From Eublepharis macularius (Eukaryota > Chordata > Lepidosauria > Squamata > Eublepharidae), in the NCBI RefSeq assembly GCF_028583425.1, contig NC_072793.1, positions 173,205,681 to 173,269,680 on the forward strand: a DNA stretch of 64,000 nt, written 5' to 3'. Every line of letters starts with the position of its first letter. Positions within the stretch are counted from its first letter, which is position 1. The notes under the pieces were generated by a model. The model made no database searches and was not told the origin of the DNA. It saw only the letters and a list, made by a program, of their open reading frames with translations. Positions 21,501 through 34,734 of this stretch are shown in pieces. Both the position numbers and the translations under genes were made by a program.

Positions 21501-22529
21501 GTTCCTCTGTCTTCATTTTGCCGGCATTTAGCACACTTGCAAGAGGAAAAGGGACGGCTGCTTCGTAATCTGGCTGTCTCCTTTACATGAGCCCTTCTCT
21601 CATGAACCCAGCCATTTTGAATGTGCGCAATTACTTGCAAGAAGGCCATTTGGGGCGGAAAGGCTGGTGGGAGCTCCTTGCAGACGTGTGTGGTAAGAGG
21701 GAGCTTGGCCAGCCTGGCCTCTTAGCCAGGCAGCCCAATCATTTCTAATCAGAACCAAGCCCCCTTGTACCTTTAGAAGATCACTCTGTTCTGTGCACAG
21801 ATACAGTACTATCCATAGAGGAGAGGCAGCTCTCTCCAGTATGGAGGCCAGCTCCTGGCCTTCCGTCATGGTGCCAGTGGTCGTGGAGGGCCCTCCGGGG
21901 CCTCAGATGGGGGGTTAGGGGGCTGGGTTTCATCAACCCTTCCTGTCCCCTGCCTTTTGACCATCAGAATCTCCCTTCCTCCCCAGCCAGGTTCTAGAGC
22001 ACTCCTTTTAATCCCTGCCCTCATTTCACTACCCCCAACCCGCCCGGTCTCACCCCCAAAGTGCTGCACAGCACCTAAGCTAATGGTTGCAGCATTGCGC
22101 ATCCCAGCCGGCCACCCACTCCCTCCTCCTCAGAGCCTTTGGTGGCTTCTGCCCTGCCAGCACCACAGTTGCAGCTACACTCCTAAGGCTGTTCGGGGCC
22201 GGCTTCACTACCCTGCTGGAGTGGGATCTGCAGCCTGGGATGGGGCGGGCACCCATGTCTGAGGCACCGTGGCATGCCAGCTCTTGGCATCATTAGGCAG
22301 CGCTCACTGATTCCTGCTGTGGCTGCCGTGCCTGGGGATCATCGCAGCTGCTCAAAGCTGCCTGCCCTGAGGCTGGCCTCTTGGGGCTGGCCTGGCTCTG
22401 TCAGCCTCCTGGCTGTGAGAGAAGGCTACGTGGTCCTCCACAGGGTTGCTGTCTGGGCTCCAGATGGGGAGAGCAGTGGCTCCCCTGGCTGCATCCCAAG
22501 TCCAGGCCAGAACTTGCCTCCAACCTATG

Positions 22530-22880
22530 TCGGCCCTATGAATGAAAGACCTCCAAAACGTCCTATCATCGCTCCTTTTATTGAGCCAAGCCATCTCGAT
22601 TTAGGTCTTCCTCTTTTCCTATTGCCTTCTACTTTTCCTAACATTAGTGACTTTTCCAGAGAATCTTGTCTGCTCGTGATGTGACCAAAGTACGATAGCC
22701 TCAGTTTTATTATTTTTGCTTCTAGGGAAAATTCAGGCTTCACTTGATCTAGTACCCACTTATTTATCTTTTTGGCTGTCCATGGTATCCGCAAAACTCT
22801 CCTCCAGCACCACATTTCAAATAAATCGATTTTCTTCCTGTCTGCTTTCTTTACCATCCAACTTTCACATCCATACATAG
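22530..22880 (-). repeat. BovB (RTE) LINE 3' end
   Basis: Copy of the element at 8826-9150. The minus-strand frame is slightly longer (to RWLGSIKGAMIG) because the 19-base stretch lost in the first copy is kept. Truncated and non-functional. Confidence 0.9.
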
Positions 22881-23507
22881 TAATGGGGAATTACCATAGT
22901 TTGGGTGATATAATATGGATGTAATATGACAGAAGGGATACCATAAAACTCCACAAAGTAGTTAATATTGGCACATAATCGGCAGGAGCCGGGAAAGGGA
23001 GTTTTTAAAAAATGAAGAGAAGAGACCCGGCAAGGGGGAATAAACACACACATAAACTTAGAGAAAGTCTGAGTGGGGAGGGAAGGTAGAGAATAAAAAA
23101 ATAGAGAGAGGGAATGCTGGGGGGACGATCACATACAGAGGAAGCCCAAGCTCAGGGGGGGAGGGGGGAAGAGAGAAAATAAAAGGAACACAATGTTGAT
23201 GGGGGTGGGGAATGGATTCCGAATAGGAAGAGGGCCAAAGGCAGGTTTCTGTCGGAATGCTCAGCTCCAATCAGCGCTTCACACTTCCCCTTCTGCCGGC
23301 TCCCCTCCTCGCCCGCTTCGCAGCTTGCTCCCATTCAGGCAGGCCAACGTGGTCCTGGATTTTTCTTTCCCTGCACATGCAGGGGGAGAACTAGGGAGGT
23401 TGCATTGCTGACTTGTGCAGCAGAGAGTTTTTGTTTCTCTCTCCCCATCTGACACTGCTTGTCCAGGACTGAATGGGTTGGAAGAAAGGTACTGTTCAAG
23501 ATGCCTT

Positions 23508-23720
23508 ACTTTATTATGCAGCAACAATCCTGCCACTGTTGCTGCAGCTGCCTCTGAACCACGTTTTTAAAATACCAAACACCCCATCTGACCTCCAATG
23601 GCCAATCAGAAGCCCTGCTGGGGAAACGTCCTGACCCCGCCCACTTTTTTACCCCGCCCACTTTCTAAAACCACTTGGTGGGCTCCATTGCGCCCGTGGG
23701 CACCATGTTGGGGAGCCCCA
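23508..23720 (+). repeat. hAT-type MITE fragment (3' half)
   Basis: Copy of 9836-10049, ending GGGCACCATGTTGGGGAGCC. Confidence 0.6.
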
Positions 23721-23861
23721 CATTAGATCATTCACCAGACTTGCTGGACTAGGTTTGCCAACCCTCAGGTGGCGCACGGAGATCTCCCGGAATTACAACA
23801 TCCCCAGAGATCAGTTCCCTTTGAAAAACAGCTCCGCTTTCTTGCTTGTTTTCCATCCCAG

Positions 23862-23947
23862 GCCACAGCAGAAAGTCACCTTTGACATCTTCGCCGTCGT
23901 CTCCTCCACGTGGTGAAATGAAAAGAGCCGCCATGCAGCCCACTCAG
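23862..23947 (+). CDS. Gene C start exon (coding 23918-23947)
   Basis: Same 86-base exon as in gene B, with acceptor CATCCCAG, donor GTACGA at 23948 and coding MKRAAMQPTQ. It ends in phase 0 and joins the KRAB-A exon at 24950. Confidence 0.75.
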
Positions 23948-24868
23948 GTACGAGGACGGGGGTGTCACTGGAGAGATGTGAAGCAGACGGCAGGGACGTC
24001 TCCATCTTTGTTACAAAGTTCTATTACTATCAATTTTGCATTCTCATTTGGGGAGAGAAGAACATCCTGATGCTTGGGTACTCCTTCTCCCATGATCCCT
24101 GGCGGCAGGATGTGAGGTCATTCCTTCCCCGCTTCCGTGGAGAGGGAGGTCTCCTTTCTTCAGTTCTTTTCCTACCTCTTTGCGAGTGCAGGACTCTACT
24201 GGAGCTCTGACTGCTTGTAAAATGGATACAGTTTTGTTTCCTTTTTTATTTGTAATTCAACGTTACCTTCTAAAAGAATATATAGTTAAAATAGGTAACG
24301 GCAGTAAAACAACAGTTTTTAAAAACTAAAAAGGTGAAACCTAAAAACAAAAAAGCCAGCTCACGCGTTCATTAACTGCTAGACTGAACCCACATTTAAA
24401 CAACAAATCAATAAAACTGTAAAAAAAATTCACTGAAAGGAACCCCCCAGTGGTGCATACAAGTGAGCATATGGATCTGCCGTTTACTTAATCAGAAGGC
24501 TGGCCTATCTGAGTCTCCCTGAACTGGCAGCGGATCTTTCCCATCACCTCCTACCTGAGACTTGGAAGGGGAGATGCCAGAGGCTGGGACTGTATGACTG
24601 TATGCCAAGCAGGGGCTTTATCTTGGGGCCATGGTCCTTTACTAATGAAACAGTAAATGCTTGTGAAGCCAGAGGCGAGTGAAAGCTGCCCCTTCAGTGG
24701 AAGTGCAACCCTTCCAGGAGAGGCTGAATACTCAAGATGATCTTGACCAGCAGCACCTCAGCCTTGCCTAGGATCAGTTTATGGGCCTGGATCTGCCTGT
24801 GGACCTTCTCCCAGCCCCTGCTCAGGACCTCCACAGACTCACTGAGCTCCGCTGCTGAGGAGGAATAG

Positions 24869-25216
<348 letters not shown>

Positions 25217-25461
25217 TGAAGTGGCAGGGGTTGTGGGTTCTCTTTGCAGAGGGGGAGCCCCTGCCTGGCAGGTCTGTCTCTCAGCCACATGAGATGCGTG
25301 GTCTGAAGAAGGTGAAGCAGTCTAAGCAGGGGCTTCTTTCTAGTCTGGGCCTTGCCTTACGTGGGCTGAGATGTGAGTGTGGAGAGAGCTCTGCTGGATT
25401 CTCTGCCCCTGATTTGTTCTCAGCTGGCATTTCAATCTCTCAAGTCGGGAGGGGGGGGAAG

Positions 25462-26229
25462 TCAATGAATAAATATTGAATAAATATTTATAAATATATA
25501 ATAAGTAGTGAAGTGCAAAGTGATAGTGCTATTAAATACAGTAAATACTAATTCAATAAATATTCGGTAAATACAATCAGTGATACAGACCAAAGTGGAG
25601 CAACCGATTTCCACGCACCTAGAAGAAGGAATAAGCAAGTAACGTTATTGTAAGAACTTTGGACTATATTACTTCTTTTCACTCACTTAGAAGAAGAAAT
25701 AAGAAAGAGACATTATCGCAAGTACTTTGGACTGTATTACTTGTTTGGTTTAGCTGTTGCCATTCCTATTTTACAATAATAATAATAACATTTTATTTAT
25801 ATACCGCCCTTCAGCACAACTTAATGCCCACTCAGAGCGGTTTACAAAGTATATCATTATTATCCCCACAACAAAACACCCTGTGAGGTGGGTGGGGCTA
25901 AGAAAGCTTCTAGAAGCTGTGATTGACCCAAGGTCACCCAGCTGGCTTCAAGTGGAGGAGTGGGGAATCAAACCCGGCTCTCCAGATTAGAGTCCACACT
26001 CTTAACCACTATGCCAAACTGGCTGTTCTATGAGGTTCTCTTACTATGTACTGTACTACTGTTTATTGAACTATTCCATAGATGTGAATTTTCTCTGTTT
26101 AATATGACTATATTGATTGTATTTATTGAATGCTTATAGAATTAGTATTTCCTATATTTATTAGCACTGTCACTTTGCACTTAACTATTTATTATATTTA
26201 TAAATATTTATTCAATATTTATTCATTGA
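25462..26229. mobile_element. AT-rich inverted-repeat element with nested SINE
   Basis: Copy of 12013-12780 in the KRAB-A/KRAB-B intron of gene C. The nested reverse SINE is at about 25775-26024. Both copies carry the SINE, so both insertions predate the duplication. Confidence 0.75.
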
Positions 26230-26497
26230 TTTATTTTCCCTTGACTTGTGGGTAACCACTTTGTTTCTTGTCAGCTTCGAGTCGGGGAGGCTTTGTTCTG
26301 GTTCTGGCATTTCAATCTCAGCTGGGCAGGGAGCAGGCACAGAACTGCCAGTACCAGGTGGGTGATTCTTGACCTCCATCCCAAACCTATTACTTGTCTT
26401 TTTTGTATTTTTGGAGGACTACAGACAACCTGGCCTGGAATCCTTGGATGTATGTGCATATGCGAAATAATTATTTCCTTTTTTTCTGATTAAAAAG

Positions 26498-26590
26498 CAC
26501 CTCAGATTGCAAAACCTGACCTCATATCCTGGCTGGAAAAGGAGCAAGAGTTGTTTCTTCTGAGCGCTAATGAAGAGGAGAGATTGGCAG
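26498..26590 (+). CDS. Gene C KRAB-B exon
   Basis: 93 bases, phase 1 in and out, with the KPDLISWLEKEQELFL core as in gene B and EEERLA at the end. The donor is CAG then GTAGCT at 26591. It shares with gene B the early donor and the AT at the ancestral donor site. Confidence 0.88.
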
Positions 26591-27232
26591 GTAGCTGTTT
26601 TAATCTGTCTTGGGACTGTGACCTGCCTGTGCTTCCTTCCATGGGCTAGTTGGTTTCTCATTTGCTCTGAGATCCCTTTAACTGGAGGTGCTAGATATTG
26701 AATAGGGAACCTGGTGCATGGAAAGCCAAAGAAACTTTAGACAGCACCCATGTGCTCCTGCATACATCTATGGTGTGGAATACCATGGGCAGTTCTGGTC
26801 ACCACATCTGTGAAAGGACATTGCAGAGCTGGGAAAAGTCCAGAAGAGGGCAACTAAGATGATTAGGGGGTTGGAGCACCTTTCCTGTGAGGGGCATTCC
26901 ATAAAGCTCATGGACAGTAGATTCAGGAAGGACAAAAAGAAATTGGCTTCTGTGCCTTGTGGTTGGCCCTCCAGAGTAGCAGGTTGGCCACCGTGTCAAC
27001 ACCACCAAAGAGGGAGAATCCACCACATCTGTAGGCAACTGATTCTGCCACAGAGCTGCCATGGTTAGAAAGGGTTTTCCCAATATTCTGCCAATACCTC
27101 TGTATTCTCCTGAAAATAACAGCTATTCCTATACTTCAAAATAATAGTCATGTTTCCTCTCAAAGACTGCTGAAATTGAGTTTATACGCTCTTATTTTAA
27201 TTGTGTTCATATCAGGTTTCTGTTTCTTTCAG
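26591..27232 (+). other. Gene C KRAB-B to finger intron, shortened by deletions
   Basis: This intron is 642 bases against 2193 in gene B. At least four segments of the gene B intron are missing, three within or beside the CR1-like repeat and one of about 0.8 kb just before the finger exon. Short pieces of the CR1 repeats remain. Confidence 0.75.
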
Positions 27233-29385
27233 TGGGAGAGACATGGAAGTCAGTGAAAGAAACGGAAAAGCATGAGGTGATGGAGAAAGAAGATACATTT
27301 CCAGATGTGAAAGAGAAGGCTGGATGTTATGAAGGAGTGCAGAGGGAGGAAAGACACCACCGGCATACAGGAAGAAATACTTGCTGTCTTTTACAGGGTG
27401 ATGACATTCCACTGCTTCAAAAAAGATGCAAAGCAGAAAGCAGAAATGAGTGCAGTAGAAGTGAAAAAAGAACATCTGAAAATCCCCATATTAATATGCT
27501 TTTGAAAACCGAGAATGGAGAGAAAATGTGTAAATGGCCAGAGTGCCAAAAAACCTTCAGTCACGTTGGACACCTTAATATCCATCAAAGAGTTCATCTA
27601 GAGGAGAAGCCATATAAATGCCCAGAGTGCGGGAAAAGGTTTGGACGGAAAGATCATTTAACATCCCATCAAAGAATGCACACAGGGGAGAAACCTTATA
27701 AATGCCTGGAGTGTGGAAAAAGCTTTGGATGGAAAGATAACCTGAGATCCCATCAAAAAATTCACACAGGGGAGAAACCCTATAAATGTCTGGAATGTGG
27801 AAAAAGTTTCAGTGAGGGAGGAAAACTTACTATCCATAAAAGAATGCACACAGGGGAGAAACCATATAAATGCCTGGAGTGTGGAAAAAGCTTCAGTGAT
27901 AAAGGAAAGCTTACTGTCCATCAAAGAATTCACACAGGGGAGAAACCCTATAAATGCCTAAAGTGTGGGAAAAGGTTCAGTAAGAGTGGAAACCTTACTC
28001 GCCATCAACGAATTCACACAGGGGAGAAACCCTATAAATGCCTGGTGTGTGGGAAAAGCTTCAGTGAGCGAGGAAAACTTACAATCCATCAAAGAATTCA
28101 CACAGCAGAGCAACCATATAAATGCCTGGAGTGTGGAAAAGGCTTTGGCAGGAAAAATAGTTTAGTATTCCATCAGCGAATTCACATACGGCAGAAACGA
28201 TATAAATGCCAGGAGTGTGGAAAAACTTTCAGTCAGAATGAACACCTTACTATCCATCAAAGAGTTCACTCAAGGGAGAAGCCATTTAAATACCTGGAGT
28301 GTGGAAAAAACTTTGTGAGGAAATATACCCATACTGGCCGTCAAAGAATTCACATAGGGAAGAAATCATATAAATGCCTGGAGTGCAGAAAAAGCTTCAG
28401 TGACAGAGGAAAACTTATACTCCATCAACAAACTCATAAAGGAGAGAGACCATATAAATGCCTGGAGTGTAGGAAGAGCTTCAGTGAGATCAGAAAACTT
28501 ACAGTCCATCAGAGAATTCACACAGGGGAGAAACCATATAAATGTCTAGAGTGTGGGGAAAGCTTTGCACGGAAACATATCTTAGTGTTCCATCAACTAA
28601 TTCACATAGGGGAGAAAACATATAAATGCCTGGATTGTGGAAAAATTGTTAGTCACACTGAAGACCTCACTATCCATCAAAGAATTCACACAGGGGAGAA
28701 GCCATATAGATGCCTAGAGTGTGGGAAAAGCTTTGGGAGTAAAGCTAATCTAACATCTCATCAAAGATTGCACACAGAGGAGAAACCATATACATGCCTA
28801 GAGTGTGGAAAAACCTTTAGATATAACGCTAAACTAACATCCCATCAAAGAATGCACACAGGGGAGAAACCATATAAATGCATAGAGTGTGGAAAAAACT
28901 TTGGATGGAAAGCTAACCTAACATCCCATCAAAGAATGCACACAGGAGAAAAACCATATAAATGCTCTGTGTGTGCGAAAAGTTTTGCGTGGAAAGATAA
29001 CCTAACTTCCCATCAAACAATTCACACCGGGGAGAAACCACATAAATGCCTAGAGTGTGGGAAAGCCTTCAGTCAGAGGGGAAAACTTACTGTTCATCAA
29101 AGAATTCACACAGGGGAGAAGCCATATAAATGCTTGGAGTGTGGAAAAAGCTTCCGTGAGAGAGGAAAACTTACTGTCCATCAAAGAATTCACTCGGGGG
29201 AGAAACCATATAAATGCCTGGAGTGTGGAAAGAGCTTCAGTGAGAATGGAAGTCTCACTGTCCATCAAAGAATGCACACAGGGGAGAAACCATATAAATG
29301 CCTGGAGTGTGGAAAATCTTTCAGTCACAGTGGACACCTTACTTCCCATCAAAGAATTCACACCGGGAGAAAAACAAATGCCTAG
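27233..29385 (+). CDS. Gene C: C2H2 zinc-finger terminal exon
   Basis: This is the longest array. With the exons at 23862, 24950 and 26498 it gives an 800-residue KRAB-ZNF protein. The linker begins [15 protein letters not shown]. Twenty-two finger units follow. Unit 1 has Trp for its first Cys (WPEC). Unit 10 has lost Cys (YLEC) and His (TGRQ). The other twenty are canonical, joined by TGEKPYKC-type linkers. The stop follows GRKTNA, the same terminus still visible behind genes A and B, so this exon probably keeps the ancestral length. Unit 10 is the intact-frame counterpart of the unit where A and B lose frame. Likely nuclear DNA-binding repressor. Confidence 0.96.
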
Positions 29386-30500
29386 ATTGTGGAAAACAAA
29401 AACAAACAAGAGGCAGCCTTTGTCAAAACTGACAAAAACAACAGAGAGACCACCTCACTGGGGATATACTCATAAATAGCCAATCAACCCAATCTCATAT
29501 CGTGTATATCATTCTGTAAGCAAGTGCAATGATATTCAAGTGCTCTAGTTCTTATTTACAAAACAGTAGCCGTATACATGCAATGTCAAGATATTCCCCT
29601 ACTGGGATGCTAACTGACTATTTCAAAACTCCAAACAGTCTAGTTAAATACACAGTAGCATTCCTATATAATACAATAAATATGAGAATACAATAAATAT
29701 GGAGATACAATAAACTCAGTCCTGAATAAATATAATTAGTTCAGAGATAGATGACATTCACAAATAAATAGTCAGGCGGTGCATGTGGATAATAGTGCCT
29801 CAATAGAGCCAATGTTGTAGTATCACAAGCTACAGTCTTACAGGTTTAAGTGTGTGTGTGTGTGTGTTTAAATGCTTGGTGTGGTACAGATGAAGTGTGG
29901 GGGTGAAAGAGAGGGATGAGTAAGATGATTGGTTAAGAACTGAGAGTGTGGGCAGAGTGAATGCAGTTTTTAGTTACTGAGGGAGAAAAAAGTTTCAGTC
30001 AGGACAAGAGAGACAAGCTGTGTGCAGCCTTCGCATGTTTAAGCATTTCTGAGAAATATTGAGTCAGGGCAAGAGAGGCGAGCTGTGTGCAGCCTGAGAG
30101 TGTCCATGTATTTTTGAGAGAAAGGGAACCTGTGTGGAAGCGGAACTATGTGTGTCTGTGAGACACAGTTTGAAGCAGGCAAACTGTGCGCACCTAAGAA
30201 AGTCTATGTGTATTTGAGTGAGAGGTTGGTATCTGAAGCAGGCAAACTGTGTGTGAAGCCTGAGAGAAGATCTGTGTGACTGTGTCTATGAAAAGAAACT
30301 TTAAGAACCAATAACACTCTTTGAAACCATCAAGCTTAAGAAATAATATAAAACCGATATGCTTCTTATAAAAATAAAATGTTTTTAAATATATATATAT
30401 ATCCCAGAGTATCTGTCATTCCAATATCCTATTCCTATCCTCAGGGCCACATAGTACCACTAAGGAGCCTAACGCTTGGGCACGTTACTAAAGGGAAAAT
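29386..30500. repeat. Unassigned repeat-like region behind gene C (possible LTR-type fossil)
   Basis: This does not match the sequence behind A or B. It holds AATAAA hexamers at 29675 and 29692 that could serve gene C, a short TG repeat near 29852, and two or three loosely repeated stretches of 60-70 bases containing AGCTGTGTGCAGCC (about 30010-30250). The general look is of an old LTR-type element, but no ends or coding parts can be assigned. Confidence 0.3.
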
Positions 30501-30515
30501 TGAAATAAAATTTCA

Positions 30516-30556
30516 ATTGCTGCCACCAGGAATATAATATTCCTGGTGGCAGCAAT
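30516..30556. repeat. Perfect 20-bp-arm palindrome
   Basis: Arms 30516-30535 and 30537-30556 are exact reverse complements (ATTGCTGCCACCAGGAATAT) around one A. A second small inverted repeat (TTGAAAT...ATTTCAA) lies immediately upstream. Confidence 0.9.
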
Positions 30557-31140
30557 CTACCCAGAGGGTGTAAGAGAAAGATTAAACGCAAAATCTACCC
30601 AAGAGAAAGAAAGGGTCGTAACAGTTGTCTTTTAAGATATTTATTGGTCTAAATCTGTCTAATCACTCTTTAATTTATCAGGCATAAAAGAATCACAGTG
30701 ATACAAAAACATATGTCAATGATATCAGAAATAAAATCCATGTATCCTATCTTAAATCTAAAAGACTACTTTTAAGATCCTCAGCAAAGTGTTTTCAGAA
30801 AGATTAGATAGGCTCACGCAACCCAAGTTTTGAGTTATTCAAGGATATTTTGTGCAGCTATCTTCTAGAGGCCCAACTATGTGAAACCCGCAAGACCACA
30901 CCAAAATCTCCCAATTAGTCACTTCTGATGGTGTCAGCAGGGCACTTCTCTGAGCTCAGAAGAAATTTATGATATAAATGTATCAAAACTGGTGTAAATT
31001 CAATTTGTTCAGAGGGTTTTCTGGGCATCCGTCCATTGATTCAAAATTCTCTCTTCCCCAAGAATGGAACATTCAAAACATTTGCTGTGGCAATAAAACT
31101 TATTTATGTTTTGCAAATTTGGAAAGCAAATTTTCAAGAC
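30557..31140. other. Intergenic C-D interval, nothing recognised
   Basis: AT-rich sequence without a conserved frame or a named repeat. Homology to the other cassettes begins at about 31150. Confidence 0.35.
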
Positions 31141-31554
31141 TGCTTTTGTTCAGAACAAAGAAACCCAACTGGCACACCTCTGGTTTCCAACTTCCAAGGT
31201 TAACCCTGGAGCAATTAGATGCCAGGGTTAGGAGAGGGCTAAGAGTTTTCCCAAATGCTTTCCCAAAAGGTCCCCAGGGATACCACACCGATTTTTAAAA
31301 GAGTTTCTTGTTCTTATGGCTGCAAGTGTATGCTCAACTTTGCCTCCTGAAAACCCAGAAAGCAGAGGAGATTTGAAGAGATCCCCAGCAGGGAATATGT
31401 GAGCCAATTTCAAAAGGGGACAATGTTCCCAAAGAGACCGACTTTCTGGCCTCCCAGCCGGAAGCCAAAGCCTTTTACTCAGCACATTCCTTTGAGTTTG
31501 CTCTTAAAGATTATTTCTTTGGAGGGTTTTAAGAGGAGGCTATACGGCCATCTG

Positions 31555-31800
31555 ATTTGATTTTATGATTCAGTATGAATTTAGGCAGATTATGAGGAGA
31601 GCAGGAAATAACGAGCCAATGCCGATGGCCACGTTGGGGCCGGGAAGCTGTTTTCCTACAAGACCAATTGGCCAGGGAGTTTGGAGGTTTTTGCCTTCCC
31701 CTGGTCATAGAGTAGTGGTCACTGGAGGGGGGGGGGAGACGCGGATTTCCTACATTGTGCAGAAAGTTGGAATTAATGGCATTTGGGGTCCCAGTTCTAT
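31555..31800 (+). repeat. CR1-like LINE 3' tail
   Basis: More diverged copy of 5839-6135, in the gene D cassette. Confidence 0.45.
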
Positions 31801-31957
31801 GTTCCTATTTGTTTCTCTACACGAGACGCCTCAGTGGGTGTTCGTCAAGTGTAGGTGTCATGTCTGTGTTCAGTCGTGCCGTGATTGTCTGTACGTTGTA
31901 ACCACAATGCTCATTATTAACCTGATGTATTCTCTCCTTAGTACAAGTGTTACTTTT

Positions 31958-32334
31958 TGAGACCCAGAGCGGGCCTCTCCTGTTATCTTATAGAAATATG
32001 CTCCTCTAAGCTAGCACTGACCTTGGAGCGTGCAGATGCCAGCTCTTGCTACTTCACTCAGATGCTGGGAATGTATGATTGCATCCTGAATGTCTAGCCG
32101 TAACTAAAAGTGTTCTCACAGGACCCGTGTATACTGTGCGCCAAAACCTTAAGAGTTTTTGAGCGCAGGAAAATCAAGTATAACATAGAACTGCTTGCCT
32201 TCCCTTGTCACTTCTACCAAGCTCTGTGATGGAGTGCAGACCTGAACTGTAAAATCCTGAATAAAGCTTTTCTACTGGAACCAATGTGTGTTCACTGGAG
32301 AGGGGCTGAGGGATCTACCTGCCTGGAACTGACA
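31958..32334 (+). repeat. Possible solo LTR fossil
   Basis: A stretch of about 380 bases absent from the other cassettes. It starts with TG, ends with CA, and carries GAATAAAGCTTTTCTAC about 70 bases before its end, as many retroviral LTRs do. No internal region is present and no flanking duplication is clear. Family uncertain. Confidence 0.3.
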
Positions 32335-33094
32335 GTAGGGAGAAGCAGTGTTGATCAGGAAGTGTAGTTTTAAAAGACAGTCAACAGAGATTGCTTCTCA
32401 GAGAGTTTGTTCATTTCATCTTGCCTCCCCCCAAAGCATTGTCAGTTTCACCTCTCCAATCCAAAACAGTGTGGGATCGCAGCAAGAGGGCAGTGAGGAA
32501 TGGAAATGGGCTGGAGCTGCCTTCCAGAGACGGGCTTGGACCTGGAGAGGTTATAATAGGCTGAAGTTTCCCTTCTGGCATTTCACAGCCCCTTCACACA
32601 GCTCCAGTGTATAGCAAAGCCTTTGCCCTGCTGCCAGTTCTGTCTTTTTAAGCTACCCCTCCTGGCTAACCATACATCTCTGGACACATGTTCTTCGCAT
32701 GTCAGATGTCTCTTGTAGCCAAACTGTTTCTTTTTGTCATGTGATATTTTCGATTTGGTTCCCAAAGTATTTGAAAGGAAAGGCAACGCCTAGTAGGTTC
32801 AAAATGGAAAAGGAAAAGAAAGCCATCCTCTCACAGACTCCAAAAATCAAGAGCTTGAAAGGATAAAAGCAAAGCCCATTTACGGGGACGGAAAGCAACC
32901 CCAGCTGCCACTGCCGCCCCAGATGGTACATTACTCATGTACACGATTTGCTTAAACAGGCGTAATATAGCCAGGCCCTTGGATGCAGGACAGCTACGTT
33001 TGATGGATGCCGCGAGACATTTACACCCTGCCTTTTCCTCTGATGCTTTCTATGCATGCATGCAGTCAGTCAGTCATTCTCCCTCCCCCTCCCC

Positions 33095-33231
33095 CACCCT
33101 TGCAACTGGTGCGATTCTATCCAACGGTTAAAGGGAGGGAGGCCAAAATCCTAGAGGGCCCAGGGAGTGGGGCTGGGCCAGCCGTTTCCTGCCCCTCCTC
33201 TCGCCGGTCGCTGCTTGAATGGCTGAACCTG
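33095..33231 (+). promoter_or_regulatory. Gene D putative promoter and non-coding first exon
   Basis: Diverged copy of the gene B and C block, with GTGCGATTCTATCC, GGTTAAAGGGAGGGAGGCC and CCGTTTCCTGCCCCTCC motifs. The donor GTGAGC at 33232 is kept. Confidence 0.5.
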
Positions 33232-33269
33232 GTGAGCTTGGAGGGGCGTTCGAGGGGGAGATTGGGGGG

Positions 33270-34400
33270 GGGGGGTGTTGCAATGCAGAATCCCGAACAA
33301 AAAGAAAGGAGGGGTGGGGTGAGAGAAAGCCCCCCCCCGTCGGGGGGGTCCTTCCTCTTGGATCAGAAAGAACCAAAGAAATGCCTGGGGAATAAAAGAG
33401 CTGCAGGAGGCACGAAGAGGAAAGGCGTTGCGCTTCTTGGGGGTTTGGACGGGGAGGGGATCGAGGGATCGAGGCTGGGGAGCAGCGGGAAGGGCAGGAG
33501 TTTTGGGGGGAGAAGAGACCCCCCCCCCACACACACACACATTCCTTCTGCTTCTTCCGCCTTTTATCCAGCCTTCCCCCACCCCCTGCCGGGCTTTCCT
33601 TCGCAGACTCTCCAACAATGTTCCCAAGATAGTGTCCTTTGCTCTTTGGAAAACTGATGCGGGTAGTTGGTTGTTGTAGGGGTAGGTTAGAAGACAGCCC
33701 CCGCCCCCAGCCTTTCTTTTCCCTTTTCAGTTTTGAAATCCTGGTGCTCAAATTTGGGGCTGTTTTCCCGCCTCCTCTGGGCTTTTGTAAAGGGGAGTTT
33801 CTCCTTCCTGGCTGCCCGAGATTAACCAGCGTTGTTCAAAGAGGCTTTGCATATATGAGGTATATGGGAAGGGCTGCAATGCTAAAACCAAAGCAGAGAG
33901 AAAGGAGGAGATGAGGTGAGAGAGAGAGAGAGACACACACACACACACCCAGTCCCCTCCCTGATCCCCTTGGAGTCTCTCCTCCTGCACCAGAAATGCA
34001 CAAAGTATGCACAAAGCCAAAGAAATCCCTAAAGAGTGGCTGGGGAACAAAAGGGCAGCTGGAGGCACAGATAGGAAAAGGATCTTCTTGCACTTTTGGG
34101 GGGTTTGGACTAGAGAAAGGAGCCATAGGGAAAGGCTGAGGAGGGGCAGGAGTTTTGTGGAGGTGGAAGAGACCCCCAAATCCTTCTGCCCCCTCGGCTT
34201 CTTTTCTTCGGCCCCAGCAGGGATTTCCTTCTTCCTCTCTTGGTTCTTTGCACATCAGGTCCCTGAATGACTCCCTTTGAGAACCTGTTGTAGGTGGGTT
34301 AGAGGACAGCCCCCCTTCTCCCTTTTCTGTTTTGAAATCCTGGTCCTCTAAACTTGGGGCTTCGTGTGTGGAGGGGGGGGGGGTCCCTCCAGGTTCCGTT
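33270..34400 (+). repeat. Tandemly doubled leader region in gene D intron 1
   Basis: About 33280-33770 and 33885-34380 are diverged tandem copies of the same leader sequence. Each runs from a CCCGAACAAAAAGAAAGGAG-like start, through GGGGAATAAAAGAGCTGCAG or GGGGAACAAAAGGGCAGCTG, to a GAAATCCTGGT end. Genes B and C have one copy. Confidence 0.65.
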
Positions 34401-34734
34401 ATATCAGGCGTCCAGGGTGTGAGCACTGTTAGAACTCTGACACGGGGTGGAGGGCACATCCACGGAACAGCTGCCACAGGAGGTGGAGCGAACCACAAAA
34501 TGGCTGCCACAGAAGCATCATGAGGTAAATTCAACAGCTGTTAGGCATCATTAACTCCTGTGGAAATCAATGGAACATAAATTAATACTTACTATTACTA
34601 ATACTTACTATTAATACTTAATAGTAAGACAAAATCTTACTATTTTGCTGGGATTGTGCTCAAAAACATTGTCTTACAAACACACAGAATAAGTATACTT
34701 ATTGAGGCAACTAAGAAACCCTGATCAGGCAGTT

